This document shows, piece by piece, positions 1 to 8,645 of a stretch of DNA of 22,722 bases. Location of the stretch: NCBI GenBank assembly GCA_964492135.1, contig CAZBJW010000043.1, forward strand, positions 1-22,722, given 5' to 3'. A program made the translations under genes and the position numbers. Source of the DNA: CAYGAW01 sp964492135 (GTDB lineage: Bacteria > Chloroflexota > Anaerolineae > UBA7937 > B3-Chlor). Within the stretch, counting starts at the first letter, position 1; every line of letters starts with the position of its first letter. Under the pieces are notes generated by a model that saw nothing but the letters and a program-made list of their open reading frames with translations, searched no databases and had not been told where the DNA came from.

Positions 1-56
1 GTTCAATACCGACAGTTCAACGTATGCCACCGGCGAGGGATTCGACGGTGAATGGG

Positions 57-185
57 CTGGTCCCAATGAGAATTGGCAGCACAGGGATTGGCACGACGAA
101 CAAATCTCGTGGTCCCGATGACAGGCACCTTCTGGGACCACAGGACGACCAACGCCCCCATGCAGAGAGGGGGCGTTTTGGTGCC
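57..185 (+). ncRNA. Candidate structured RNA / leader
   Basis: Several complementary segments cluster here. CCAAT/ATTGG (63-67 with 72-76) forms a tetraloop hairpin. GTGGTCCC (109-116) pairs perfectly with GGGACCAC (134-141). GGCACC (124-129), in the loop of that helix, pairs with GGTGCC (180-185), which lies just after the terminator-like stem at 151-177. The last two helices could form a pseudoknot or be alternative folds, as in attenuators. CTGGTCCCAATG (57-68) and GTGGTCCCGATG (109-120) are near-copies 52 bp apart. TGGGACCAC (133-141) partly fits the T-box consensus UGGNACCRC, but no full T-box architecture is visible and no plus-strand gene follows. Function is unknown. Confidence 0.3.
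151..179 (+). terminator. Intrinsic-terminator-like hairpin
   Basis: A perfect 9-bp stem is formed by AACGCCCCC (151-159) and GGGGGCGTT (169-177) around a 9-nt loop. The right arm runs into a TTTT tract (176-179) on the plus strand. The T-tract is short and is followed by GG, so termination may be moderate. It could end a plus-strand gene lying left of the window, or be the 3' part of the structured leader at 57-185. The minus strand has no T-run after the stem. Confidence 0.55.
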
Positions 186-631
186 CAAGGAGGCGTTCCC
201 CTCCAGGGTTCCGAATCTGCCATGGCAGAGCTCGACGTCATGGCTCAAGCCTGCTCCGTTGCACATCGATCGGGACCTCATTAGAAAAAACGCCTTCCTA
301 TGGGTCCATGAGCACCGGAACCAGCTGGGCCGCCTGCATAGATGCTCACCTCGACCGGAGCATGAGCGTGCTGTGCGGCGACCCTGCCCTTGTGCTTCCA
401 GAAAGTGTTCCAGCCCTTGAGAAGCGACACCTCCATCACAGTCAAGATCTGACCACGCGTGGACAGCGATTAATGTCATGCTGCTGTCCGGCAGGCCCAC
501 CGCGCGCGCTCAGCAGCCTGAGAAGCAGGAGGCGCTCTTTTCCCCACGAAAGGCGACGGCAATACGGTCTCCGGAGTCGATCAGATCGTAATTCCGTACA
601 GCCTTACGAACTTACTTGGACCGATAGCGTG

Positions 632-3469
632 CTAGCTTCTCTGGCGATCCCACGCGAGGGCACCTCCGACAAGCAGTCCGCAAATCAGACTCACCGCCAG
701 GCCGATCTTGAAGCTAGCTGGATCGTAGGTAAACTGCACAACGTGCTCGCCCTCAGGAAGATAGACCGCACGGAAGTAGTAGTCAGCGCGGAGGATCTCC
801 GCAGCTTGACCATCCACTCGAGCGCGCCAGCCAGGATAATAGGTGTCGGTCAAGACGAGGTAGCCAGGGCTGTTCAGGTTGGCCTCGACCAGCACGCGCT
901 CGGGCTCGTAGACCAGAGCTGACACCTCGTCTTCCCCTCCCTCACCCTGCGAGACCGGCCCTGGCTGATCATCACTGAGTATGACCTCTGCATCCGGGGC
1001 GAATGACTCCGCTCGCAGTGCGGATATCGCTTGCTCGTCGTCCTGAATGGCGCGGGCTTGGTGCACCACGAAGGCTCTCGGAAGAACATCCAGATTCTCA
1101 TAGATCTTCACGTCCCCACTATGGACCAGACGATAACGCCCCTCGGTCGAAACGACCAGCGCGCGATGGGTGCCGGTCCGCTGGTCTAGGAGCGTCACGC
1201 CGCGCACCCTTAGCTGCCCCTCGTCGGCGAGGAATCGAACTGTGATCGAGCGCGGGTAGATCGCCTCGTCCCACTCCAGTACGGCATGATAGTCATTCCC
1301 TGCTGGATTGCCCCGCCAATGTCCAACCACCCGGGCTTGCTGATGGCGGGCCTCCGCCCCTTGGTACTCGCCCTCAGCGGTGTCTTCCCCGGCTCGCAAC
1401 ACGAACAACCGGTTCCGTCCCTCATGGTCTGTAATTGTAATCTCGGCCACGGGCTCGCCCTGTACCAGGTCGCTGCCGCCCACCACGTACGATACGACGC
1501 CCAGGGCAGTGGCGCGAAAATCAGGAATGTCATCCAGAACCAGCATGCCAGGGCCCTCAGGACCCAGCACTGCCCGATGGCCCAGGTCGTAGTACGCACC
1601 GTCGACCCACACGTCGTAGACCTTGTCAGTGAGGACATACTTCACGTTCAACAGGTTCAATAGCCGGCCAGGAGGAATCTCCGCTATGCGGCCTTGCAGG
1701 CGACCGTCGACAGATACTTGCTCCTCCGGCAGCAACAGACGCTGCCACTGAACGTACCTGGCCAGAGGCAACACACCGCCATCATAGCCGTCTATGCTCT
1801 GTAGCCCGTACAGCATGGGAAGGTTGGGAGTGACAATCTCCTTCTGCTTGGTGGCCACTATGTAGTCGTAGACTCCCTGCTCGGACAGCTGACCAGCAAG
1901 AATGTCCTCTATGTCGTCCAGGTCGCCAGGGTCGAAGGACCCATCGGAGAAGCTGAGCACGCGGTTGACACTGTCGTCAGTCAGCAAATGAGCGACGGAA
2001 GGACGCAGGGAGGAGAACGCCTCTGGAGCGGTTGCTTCGTTATAGGCCAGATATCGACCCTCCATGAGCAACTCCAGGATGATCAGGGCAGTGAGGAGAC
2101 CCAGGTAGCGTGGGCCGCGCTGACGGCGAAGGCCCAGCCAAATGACTATTCCTCCAATGAGACCCGTTGCCAGCCACACTAGGGTAGTGGATGACACCGC
2201 CAACCTGGAAAACACCAGTACAAGTGCCACCAGGATTCCAGACAGGGCGCCGATACCAACTCGTTTCCAGGATATGCCTGCCGCGCTTGCGATGGAGGTT
2301 AGTTCCTCGACACCCAGGCCCGCGAGGACCGCCATGCCAAGGGCATAGAGATACAACCAGCGGGCCGGAGCGCGAAAAAGGCTAAACCCTGGCAGGAGGC
2401 GGTACAGCACGTAGTACAATGGATTGTAGACCCCGAGAGCCAACAAGAGACCGAGGGCGGATAGCGCGATGAAGAAAGGGGCCTGCTGCTTGCGGCCTCT
2501 TCGCCAAACGCCAAGCAGAGCCAACAGCAACGGGATGATGCCCGTGTACGCCACGTACTCACTAAAAGGGGTGTCCCCGAAGTTCGGCAGCAGGGAGCGG
2601 GGCAACATCCCTGGTTGGAGAGAGAAGGACACAGCTTGCCGATAGGATAGCCCAGCGCCACGGATCGAAAGCCTGGACAGTTCGTAGGTCGGCAGGAACT
2701 GAAATGCAGCCAGGCCGGCTCCCACCACGACGATTGTGGCGAAGAGCCCCAAACCTAGAGTAACCCTCCGGATAGTAACTGGGGATAGCAGAGGTGTCCG
2801 CATCACGCCCCGTCTCTCAGCCAGTGGCAGATAGAGGGCGTAGCATGCCAGCACGACCAGGGCGATGTATGAAGATTGAGCGTGTCCGGCAAGGAACTGC
2901 ACCGCTATCACCACAGCGCCCAGCAAGGCGTGGCGAAGCCGGCGCCGCTCGTAGCTGAGGTAGAGAAGATACATAACAAGAGGTACCCACACGACGGCAG
3001 TCACCTGATTGACGTGTTCCGTCTGGGCTCCCAGGAAGCCTCCTAGAGCGAAGACGACGCCAGCGTTAAGGGCGGCCCACGGTCCAAACCGTAGCGCCAG
3101 GGGGGCCTGGTGGTAGGTGAAAGCGCCCCCGAGGAAAACGTGCAGCACTATGGAGTAGCTGACCATCTTGGGCACCGAGAGCCAGTAAAGCGGCACATTG
3201 AGAGGATAGAGCGTTGCAGCCTGGATGTTGGCCAGAAACGGCACTCCCATAAACAAGTACGGGTTCCAGAGGGGCAGAGAACCGTGACGGATCGCTTGGG
3301 CGGCGTAGGCCTTGTATGGATAGAAGTAAGTGAACACGTCCAGACCCACGAGGATGCGATTGGTCAGCGCGATCTTCCAGAAGAACAAAAGGGTTAGCCC
3401 CAAGAGGAGGAAGATTGCGCCCCAGTCCCGAACGCAACTGACCTCTTTCATTGCTCTCCGCAACTTCAT
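632..3469 (-). CDS. YfhO-family membrane protein (GT-C superfamily)
   Basis: A 945-aa polytopic membrane protein. After a first membrane span (about residues 16-35) comes the typical YfhO-family extracytoplasmic loop: GLDVFTYFYPYKAY with Asp44, LWNPYLFMGVPF (67-78) and NIQAATLYPLN (81-91). About a dozen hydrophobic spans follow to roughly residue 480. A long soluble region comes next and ends in the family's characteristic YPGWRARVDG and LPEGEHVVQFTYDP, then a last membrane span. YfhO proteins are GT-C-like and linked to glycosylation of cell-wall polymers such as lipoteichoic acid in Firmicutes; the substrate here is unknown. The ATG overlaps the TGA of the upstream GT39 gene by 4 nt (ATGA), implying translational coupling. 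It is the last gene of the three-gene operon. Family assignment is strong; the enzymatic role is inference. Confidence 0.88.
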   Translation of the reverse strand: MKLRRAMKEVSCVRDWGAIFLLLGLTLLFFWKIALTNRILVGLDVFTYFYPYKAYAAQAIRHGSLPLWNPYLFMGVPFLANIQAATLYPLNVPLYWLSVPKMVSYSIVLHVFLGGAFTYHQAPLALRFGPWAALNAGVVFALGGFLGAQTEHVNQVTAVVWVPLVMYLLYLSYERRRLRHALLGAVVIAVQFLAGHAQSSYIALVVLACYALYLPLAERRGVMRTPLLSPVTIRRVTLGLGLFATIVVVGAGLAAFQFLPTYELSRLSIRGAGLSYRQAVSFSLQPGMLPRSLLPNFGDTPFSEYVAYTGIIPLLLALLGVWRRGRKQQAPFFIALSALGLLLALGVYNPLYYVLYRLLPGFSLFRAPARWLYLYALGMAVLAGLGVEELTSIASAAGISWKRVGIGALSGILVALVLVFSRLAVSSTTLVWLATGLIGGIVIWLGLRRQRGPRYLGLLTALIILELLMEGRYLAYNEATAPEAFSSLRPSVAHLLTDDSVNRVLSFSDGSFDPGDLDDIEDILAGQLSEQGVYDYIVATKQKEIVTPNLPMLYGLQSIDGYDGGVLPLARYVQWQRLLLPEEQVSVDGRLQGRIAEIPPGRLLNLLNVKYVLTDKVYDVWVDGAYYDLGHRAVLGPEGPGMLVLDDIPDFRATALGVVSYVVGGSDLVQGEPVAEITITDHEGRNRLFVLRAGEDTAEGEYQGAEARHQQARVVGHWRGNPAGNDYHAVLEWDEAIYPRSITVRFLADEGQLRVRGVTLLDQRTGTHRALVVSTEGRYRLVHSGDVKIYENLDVLPRAFVVHQARAIQDDEQAISALRAESFAPDAEVILSDDQPGPVSQGEGGEDEVSALVYEPERVLVEANLNSPGYLVLTDTYYPGWRARVDGQAAEILRADYYFRAVYLPEGEHVVQFTYDPASFKIGLAVSLICGLLVGGALAWDRQRS

Positions 3470-5349
3470 CGTCCCAGCGGCTGAATGCGATAGATAGTGA
3501 AGGACACTGTGCCGTCAGGCCGGTAGGTGCGGTACAACTCGTGCATCTCCCATCCATTATCCCCTAACAAGGTGGCCAAGCCGTAGGGATCGGTCCAGCT
3601 GGGAAAGACGATATACTTCTCGTAGGCTGGAAGCTGCTGCGACGTGTCGAGGACAAACTCAAACGAGGGATAGTAGTAATAGTCGAATGAGTCGTATGGC
3701 AGATCGAACATATAGTAGAGGTAGTGCCACATCAACCACCTGTGGAACACGATGGACCCCTTAGGTGCATTTGCCTTGAAGTACTCGGCCACATCATCAA
3801 TTCCCTGGAAGGACCCATGATCCCCACCCACAGGGAAATCGTATCTGAGAGCAACTTGCGTTGGATATGACATCGCCACGACCAGGAACAGACCCAGCAT
3901 GACAAGGTAGGCTGCCTGGGCTCTCCTAACGCCCTCCTCGCCTGCCAGCACATCGTGAGGCAGAAGAACGACTCGAGAGAGGATGAGCGCCATTATCGGA
4001 GCTAGCCCCAACATGTACCGGTCCCAAATGCTGAAGGTCAAGACTGTGTGAACAGCCACGAAGTAGATGAAGAAGCCTGTCACGATCCACTCAAACACCC
4101 ATCCTTCTCGTTCCCGTCGTCGCCACAGCCCGTATGCGAGGAGACACACGGCTCCGACGATCAGAGTGAAGTTCAGAACTCGTGAGCCCGTCAGATACTG
4201 CAACTGCGTCATCCAGCCTCGCAGCCGCGGCAACAGCCTGGCCACAGGGGCAACTCGCAAGCCGCCATACCGGGCTGCGCTGGCGGTTAGGAAGTTGACG
4301 CTGCCTATCCGGATCACCAGATCCCAGGCCCCCACAGCCAGGACAACAGCGCCGAACCCCAATCCTAGATGAAGAGCCGCACGGCCCAGTCTTCGCCCCT
4401 GTCCCTTCTTGACCAAGGAGAAGGCGGCGAACAACACCGCCAACGGCGCGAAGATCAGCGCCGTGGGCTTGGTCATCATGGCCAAGCCGATAGCTATGCC
4501 TGCCACCAGGTGTCGGCCTCTGAGGGCCAGCAAACAGGAAGCCAATGCCAGGGTCACCATCAGTGGGTCGGTGAACGCCGTGGGAGCGAACTGGACATCG
4601 AACGGAGAAAAGGCCAGGAAGATCGCACTTAGCGTGGCTGCGCGCCGATCGAAAAGCTCCAGCGCTATCCGGTAGACAATGGCTATGCTCGCCAAGCTAG
4701 CCAAGACATTGGGTAGGCGTGCTGCCGTCTCTGTGTTCCCGAAGACCTTGAAGAAGACTGCCACAGTGTAGAGGAAGACCGGAGGCTTGTCCACGACCAG
4801 ACCCTGTCTTAGAAACACATCCCGTCCTGTGGCGATGAGCAAGGCCCAATGACAATAGAGAGCTTCATCGCCGTGGAACCGGTTCGCCGCGATGAGGCTG
4901 ACTCTCACTATAGCGGCCACCCCGATGATCACCGCCAGGACGACGTAAGGGCGCAGGACAATCTCTCGCAAAGTCGCGCGGCGATAGTAGAGCAGGATGG
5001 CGACTTTCAACGAGGCGACGCCTGCCAGGGCAGCGAAGAAGAGGATCGTGCCAGCATGAAGCACGTTCGAGCTGGCGGGGAGGAAATAAGCCAGCAACAC
5101 CAAGAGCGGCACATAGCAGACCAGATCAAGACGCAAAGCTCTGTCAAGACTGATCTCGGCGAACTTGCTGAGGAAGCGGGAGTACGCCAGCCAGACTGCC
5201 GGTAATAGGACGAAGATCAAGGCGGGAACGGCGAGGACTAGCGGAGCGTAGCCAAGGCTTCCATACTCGTGCCGCCGCATCAGTTCCCAGAGAAACAGGC
5301 CCAGCCAGAAGGCGGGTAGCAGGATGAGAAGGTAGAGACGCTTCGTCAT
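3466..5349 (-). CDS. PMT/ArnT-like glycosyltransferase (GT39 family)
   Basis: A 627-aa integral membrane protein with many hydrophobic spans over about residues 1-500. It has the hallmarks of dolichyl/undecaprenyl-phosphate-sugar-using transferases (PMT_2, GT39). NRFHGDEALYCHWALL carries the acidic Asp161-Glu162 pair in the first extracytoplasmic loop. VVDKPPVFLY (187-190 DKPP) and FTDPLM (259-262) follow. The C-terminal 100 residues are soluble and Tyr-rich. Such enzymes transfer a sugar from a polyprenyl-phosphate carrier to protein or lipid on the outer face of the membrane. Its start codon shares one base with the stop of the upstream gene, and its stop overlaps the next start, so it is the middle gene of a tightly coupled operon. 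Acceptor and sugar cannot be predicted. Confidence 0.87.
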   Translation of the reverse strand: MTKRLYLLILLPAFWLGLFLWELMRRHEYGSLGYAPLVLAVPALIFVLLPAVWLAYSRFLSKFAEISLDRALRLDLVCYVPLLVLLAYFLPASSNVLHAGTILFFAALAGVASLKVAILLYYRRATLREIVLRPYVVLAVIIGVAAIVRVSLIAANRFHGDEALYCHWALLIATGRDVFLRQGLVVDKPPVFLYTVAVFFKVFGNTETAARLPNVLASLASIAIVYRIALELFDRRAATLSAIFLAFSPFDVQFAPTAFTDPLMVTLALASCLLALRGRHLVAGIAIGLAMMTKPTALIFAPLAVLFAAFSLVKKGQGRRLGRAALHLGLGFGAVVLAVGAWDLVIRIGSVNFLTASAARYGGLRVAPVARLLPRLRGWMTQLQYLTGSRVLNFTLIVGAVCLLAYGLWRRREREGWVFEWIVTGFFIYFVAVHTVLTFSIWDRYMLGLAPIMALILSRVVLLPHDVLAGEEGVRRAQAAYLVMLGLFLVVAMSYPTQVALRYDFPVGGDHGSFQGIDDVAEYFKANAPKGSIVFHRWLMWHYLYYMFDLPYDSFDYYYYPSFEFVLDTSQQLPAYEKYIVFPSWTDPYGLATLLGDNGWEMHELYRTYRPDGTVSFTIYRIQPLGR

Positions 5350-7712
5350 CAGGAGGCCTCGGGGGTTGGTCTAATCTCGTAGAGTACTCGGGAAATCTGC
5401 TCCGGGTCTCCGAAAACCGGCACCGCCAGGCGAACCAGGCTGACCACATCATAGTTCGCTCTGGCGTGCTCCAGAGTGGGCAGCAGCTCCTCCCCGTCGT
5501 CCAAGATGTACACCGTTGTCCCTTCATCGAACATCTGACCAAGGAAAACGTCTAGCTCGTCTTCGGTCCAGAAGGCTGGACGGAAAGCCTCTCGCCCGGC
5601 GTACAGGTCGATGGGACCGCCGTTCAGGGAGGTACCAACCACGCAAGACTCAACTGTGTGCTCTGCCAGGACATCGAACGCTTTCCTCTCCTCCGCAGAG
5701 AGGTAGCCGAAGCTGGCCCGGTATGACCCACAGGGCCTGGGCAATATAGGCCAACTCCGCAGCACCGGCAGAACCAACAGGGAGAGGAGGACAAAGACGC
5801 TTAGCGAGTATCGACGATAGGAGACGCGATCCTCATGGGACGTCGCCTTGTTCCACAAGTCAGCCACTCCGTACCCACCCCAGGCCAGCACAAGAGGGAA
5901 AACCGATAGCAGGTCTCGGAGCCGAAGCGGTGCATAGGGCAAGTGAACGAGCATGATGCTCAGAACGGCCGCGAGCAGAACCAGGAACTCTCCCCATCTC
6001 TTCACGTACATCCGATATGCCCCATAGAACAGCAAGGGGATCATGTAGCCAAACTCGTTACCCGACAGCGAACGCCGCCAAATCAGGGTGGCAGTGGCAG
6101 GCACACTGCGCAAGCTGAACAGATCGAGTTCGGTGGACTCAGGAACCAGGAAGTGGCCGAACACGAACTGATGGTACAGGAGATCTGGAATGGCCACCAC
6201 GAAAGCCACCAGGCCAAAGAGTCCCAGGAACTCCCACCGCTTCCTGGTGGACAATGTGTCCCGTCCCAGCGTCAGCACTGCGACAATGGCACACAGCGCC
6301 AGCACGAGCTGCGTGTGCCGAATAAAGTAGGCGAAACCAAAACTGAGCCCGGCCAAGCCGCCGTAAAGACGATGTCTTCCCTTCATGCCCCTCAAGATGA
6401 GATACAACGTCAGTACAGTGAACAGCTGCGCGGAGGCATCGGCCATGGGTACCAGGAGCCGGTCAACGTGTTCGTACGACGTAGCCAGCGCAAAGGCGGC
6501 GAATCCACCGCCCAGCAGTCGTTCATCCCATGGTCTGTCATCCATCAGTTCCGCCAACAGGGCCAGGACCACGACCAGGCAAAGGATACCTACCACTGGG
6601 TTGGCAATGTAGAGTCCCTCCTCGCCCGCAGCGAGATATGCAAGCGCGAGAATGACTGGCCATCCGGCCGGCCAGTCGGTCGCTGTACTCCCGTCCCCTC
6701 TTAGTGGTGGTACTCTGACCTGGTACCCGTAGTGAACGGCGGGCCACCAAGATATGCCAAGAGTACTTATGCGCGGGAACAGCGGAAAGCGGTGCATGGG
6801 ATTCCCTTGCTCAGCGATGTCCGCGGCCATCTGCGCGTAGGCGTAAGGATCGTTCGCCGTGACCCCGTGAGTGCGATGCCGGAAGTACTCTACTCCAGCC
6901 CAGATCAGGACCGCACCCACAAGGGAAGCTGCTATATAGAAGAGATACCTCTGCCGGCGATTCGCCCGCAGAGCCAGCAGATATCCCTGGCACAGCAGTA
7001 CATACAGCACCGAGACAAAGAGAATCGCCTCCACATTCAGCAGCAGTGAAAAGGGCTCGGCATAGGCAAATCCGTCGTACAGGGGCAGCGGTCGGGTCAG
7101 CAGTTTTACACAAAGCCGACGAGCCACCGCAGCAACGTAGGCCAACCAGAGTGGCGTCATCGCCTCAAGATAGAGCAACCGCTTCTTCATCCGCGCAGAC
7201 AGGAGCAGCTGAGGGCTGAGGAGGGCCAAGAACAAGCCTGCCATCCACCAATAGGAGCGCCCCAACTCTACCGCCAGCAGCATGAGGCCCGCGAGGTGGA
7301 GCGAGAGCAGTACGGCCATCGCTCCCATTGAGAGCGGAGGCGGCTCCTCCCTCCATGAGAAGGTCAGAAGGCCCAGCTGGCGTCTCAAGAAGCCAGTCCG
7401 GTGACTCGCAGCCACAAGATAGACCGCCCATCCACCGAGGCTGAGGACCATGGCTCCATAGAACAGGACTATCGTCGAGAGATAAGGAACGGTGAGCAGG
7501 CGTGCCGCCATCAGTCCCAGGGCAATGGCCGACAGGGGAATCTCATAACGCAAGATCGTGCCCATCGGCAGCAGCATACGCCTGAAATGGCTCCAAAAGA
7601 TGCTTGCGCCCAGGCCGACTGCGAGGAAGGCCATTAGCGCGAGGTGAAGATGCACGTCGTGGGGAGGCAACGGTCCCGGACGGGGATCGAACAGATAGGC
7701 CAGATTCAGCAA
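5349..7712 (-). CDS. Large GT-C-like multi-span membrane protein
   Basis: First gene of the GT-C operon. The frame is open from a TTG at 7727, but I choose the TTG at 7712 (787 aa): GAGGAG at 7720-7725 lies 7 nt upstream of it, and the promoter at 7736-7764 would start transcripts near 7728. Residues about 20-275 hold roughly eight hydrophobic spans of unrecognised type. A GT-C-like half follows, with GVTANDPYAYAQMAADI (residues 284-300; Asp288 as candidate catalytic or metal-binding acid) and GSTATDWPAGWP as the likely sugar-carrier loop. About 8-10 more spans and a soluble C-terminal tail come after. The family is dolichyl-phosphate-mannose-transferase-like, but this protein is longer at the N-terminus than usual GT39 or GT83 enzymes. 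It is probably a polyprenyl-phosphate-sugar-dependent glycosyltransferase; the substrate is unknown. Confidence 0.75.
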   Translation of the reverse strand: MLNLAYLFDPRPGPLPPHDVHLHLALMAFLAVGLGASIFWSHFRRMLLPMGTILRYEIPLSAIALGLMAARLLTVPYLSTIVLFYGAMVLSLGGWAVYLVAASHRTGFLRRQLGLLTFSWREEPPPLSMGAMAVLLSLHLAGLMLLAVELGRSYWWMAGLFLALLSPQLLLSARMKKRLLYLEAMTPLWLAYVAAVARRLCVKLLTRPLPLYDGFAYAEPFSLLLNVEAILFVSVLYVLLCQGYLLALRANRRQRYLFYIAASLVGAVLIWAGVEYFRHRTHGVTANDPYAYAQMAADIAEQGNPMHRFPLFPRISTLGISWWPAVHYGYQVRVPPLRGDGSTATDWPAGWPVILALAYLAAGEEGLYIANPVVGILCLVVVLALLAELMDDRPWDERLLGGGFAAFALATSYEHVDRLLVPMADASAQLFTVLTLYLILRGMKGRHRLYGGLAGLSFGFAYFIRHTQLVLALCAIVAVLTLGRDTLSTRKRWEFLGLFGLVAFVVAIPDLLYHQFVFGHFLVPESTELDLFSLRSVPATATLIWRRSLSGNEFGYMIPLLFYGAYRMYVKRWGEFLVLLAAVLSIMLVHLPYAPLRLRDLLSVFPLVLAWGGYGVADLWNKATSHEDRVSYRRYSLSVFVLLSLLVLPVLRSWPILPRPCGSYRASFGYLSAEERKAFDVLAEHTVESCVVGTSLNGGPIDLYAGREAFRPAFWTEDELDVFLGQMFDEGTTVYILDDGEELLPTLEHARANYDVVSLVRLAVPVFGDPEQISRVLYEIRPTPEAS

Positions 7713-7719
7713 CTCTCTG

Positions 7720-7725
7720 CTCCTC
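7720..7725 (-). promoter_or_regulatory. Ribosome binding site deciding the GT-C start
   Basis: GAGGAG on the minus strand stands 7 nt before the TTG at 7712-7710. The alternative TTG at 7727-7725 overlaps this motif, lacks its own Shine-Dalgarno sequence and would be almost leaderless given the promoter position. This favours the downstream TTG. Confidence 0.6.
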
Positions 7726-7735
7726 AACCGGCCCG

Positions 7736-7764
7736 ATTATAGTCCACGCCCCACGACGTCGCAA
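7736..7764 (-). promoter_or_regulatory. Sigma-70-type promoter of the GT-C operon
   Basis: On the minus strand, TTGCGA (7764-7759) and TATAAT (7741-7736) are separated by 17 nt. The predicted start is near 7728-7729, about 16 nt before the chosen TTG. No other consensus promoter is visible before the three-gene operon. Confidence 0.65.
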
Positions 7765-7777
7765 GGGGCTTGCTCCC

Positions 7778-7809
7778 AACGCAAAGGGCACTGGTAGGTA
7801 CCAGTGCCC
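7778..7809 (-). terminator. Intrinsic terminator after nadE
   Basis: GGGCACTGG (7786-7794) and CCAGTGCCC (7801-7809) form a perfect 9-bp stem around a 6-nt loop whose outer TA/TA could extend the pairing. On the minus strand the stem is followed by TTTGCGTT, a weak T-tract. It lies 30 nt after the nadE stop and before the GT-C operon promoter, so it probably separates the two transcription units. Confidence 0.65.
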
Positions 7810-7838
7810 CGGGTTCCAGGCGTAGGCGACAGTGCCCG

Positions 7839-8645
7839 TCACACGAACGTCGTCCCGCCGCTAGCCCCTGGCCGGCAGCCGACCGTCGGCGACCGAGGCT
7901 CGTAGATAGGTATTGGTGACCTCTTGTGACGATTCCTGGTGACCATCGCCTTCACGCGGTCCGCGATTTCGCCTTCAGCCTGCTCAGCCTGCGGCGATTC
8001 CAGTGCCTGGAGCACGCGGTCGAGCTCTTCGTAACTGATCCCCAGTTCGCCCTCGTCGGTCTGGCCTACCCATAGACCAGCACTTGGGGGTTTCTCTATG
8101 ATCTCGGTAGGAACCCCCAATTGTCGAGCCAATTCCCGTACCTCGGTCTTGAGCAGACCGCCAAGTGGCAGGATGTCGACGGCTCCGTCCCCATACTTGG
8201 TAAAGTAGCCGGTCAGCAACTCACTCCTGTTGCCCGAACCGACTACCAGATAGTCTAGCCGGTTGGAGTAGTAGTAGAGGGCCAGCATCCGCAGCCGGGG
8301 CTTCATGTTGGCGACAGCCACCTTGCCGTCACCGGGGAGACTGCTCACTAGTACGTCGAAAACAGGGCCGAGATCGATCTTGTCAACCCTGATGTCAAAC
8401 AGACTGGCTACTCGCCGAGCGTGTTCCTCGTCAGTAGGGTCGCTATGACATAGAAGGATCAGCCCCTGAACTTGGTCCCCTAGAGCTCGCTTGCACAGGA
8501 TGCCAGTGACGGAGGAGTCCACGCCGCCGCTCATTCCCACCACGGCGCCTCTCGCACCGGCCATCTCCACCCGAGCGCCAACCCACTGGCTTATATCATC
8601 GGCGAGGCTGCCGCTCCCGAGACTATTCTCCTCTTCCTGCTTCAT
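7839..8645 (-). CDS. nadE: NH3-dependent NAD+ synthetase
   Basis: A 268-aa enzyme that amidates nicotinic acid adenine dinucleotide to NAD+ with ATP and ammonia, the last step of NAD biosynthesis. The N-type ATP-pyrophosphatase signature SGGVDSS is at residues 39-45. Further family motifs are GSGNRSELLTGYFTKYGDG (136-154), LPLGGLLKTEVRELARQLGVP and PPSAGLWVGQTDEGELG. No N-terminal glutaminase (nitrilase-like) domain is present, so it should depend on free ammonia, like the short archaeal and Bacillus types. The ATG overlaps the response-regulator gene by 23 nt and has no good Shine-Dalgarno sequence, so it is probably translated by coupling. Sitting in a two-component operon is unusual for nadE. 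A terminator follows the stop. Confidence 0.95.
   Translation of the reverse strand: MKQEEENSLGSGSLADDISQWVGARVEMAGARGAVVGMSGGVDSSVTGILCKRALGDQVQGLILLCHSDPTDEEHARRVASLFDIRVDKIDLGPVFDVLVSSLPGDGKVAVANMKPRLRMLALYYYSNRLDYLVVGSGNRSELLTGYFTKYGDGAVDILPLGGLLKTEVRELARQLGVPTEIIEKPPSAGLWVGQTDEGELGISYEELDRVLQALESPQAEQAEGEIADRVKAMVTRNRHKRSPIPIYEPRSPTVGCRPGASGGTTFV

Larger units (their letters stand above)
1..631. other. Gene-free stretch at the left edge
   Basis: I find no reading frame here that looks like a real protein. Frames on both strands are short, rich in Arg, Ser, Trp and Cys, and lack recognisable motifs or a good Shine-Dalgarno sequence. The stretch lies beyond the 3' end of the minus-strand YfhO-family gene. 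It holds the structured region and terminator-like hairpin at 57-185 (listed separately) and a weak hairpin with 6-bp arms at 586-591 and 604-609 that lacks a T-run. No clear terminator for the YfhO operon is visible. Confidence 0.6.

Noticed and set aside
57..185. Genuine T-box riboswitch
   Set aside because: Only partial matches to the UGGNACCRC element, several of them competing. No clear stem I specifier loop or antiterminator, and no downstream tRNA-synthetase or amino-acid gene.
3..500. 165-aa minus-strand frame at the left edge
   Set aside because: Composition is Cys/Trp/Arg-rich without motifs or a ribosome binding site, and it crosses the terminator-like hairpin. Not a credible gene.
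7786..7809. Hexaloop hairpin after nadE as an ANTAR target
   Set aside because: The loop reads TACCTA on the transcript, lacking A1 and G4 of the ANTAR hexaloop, and no partner hairpin is beside it. Kept as a terminator only.
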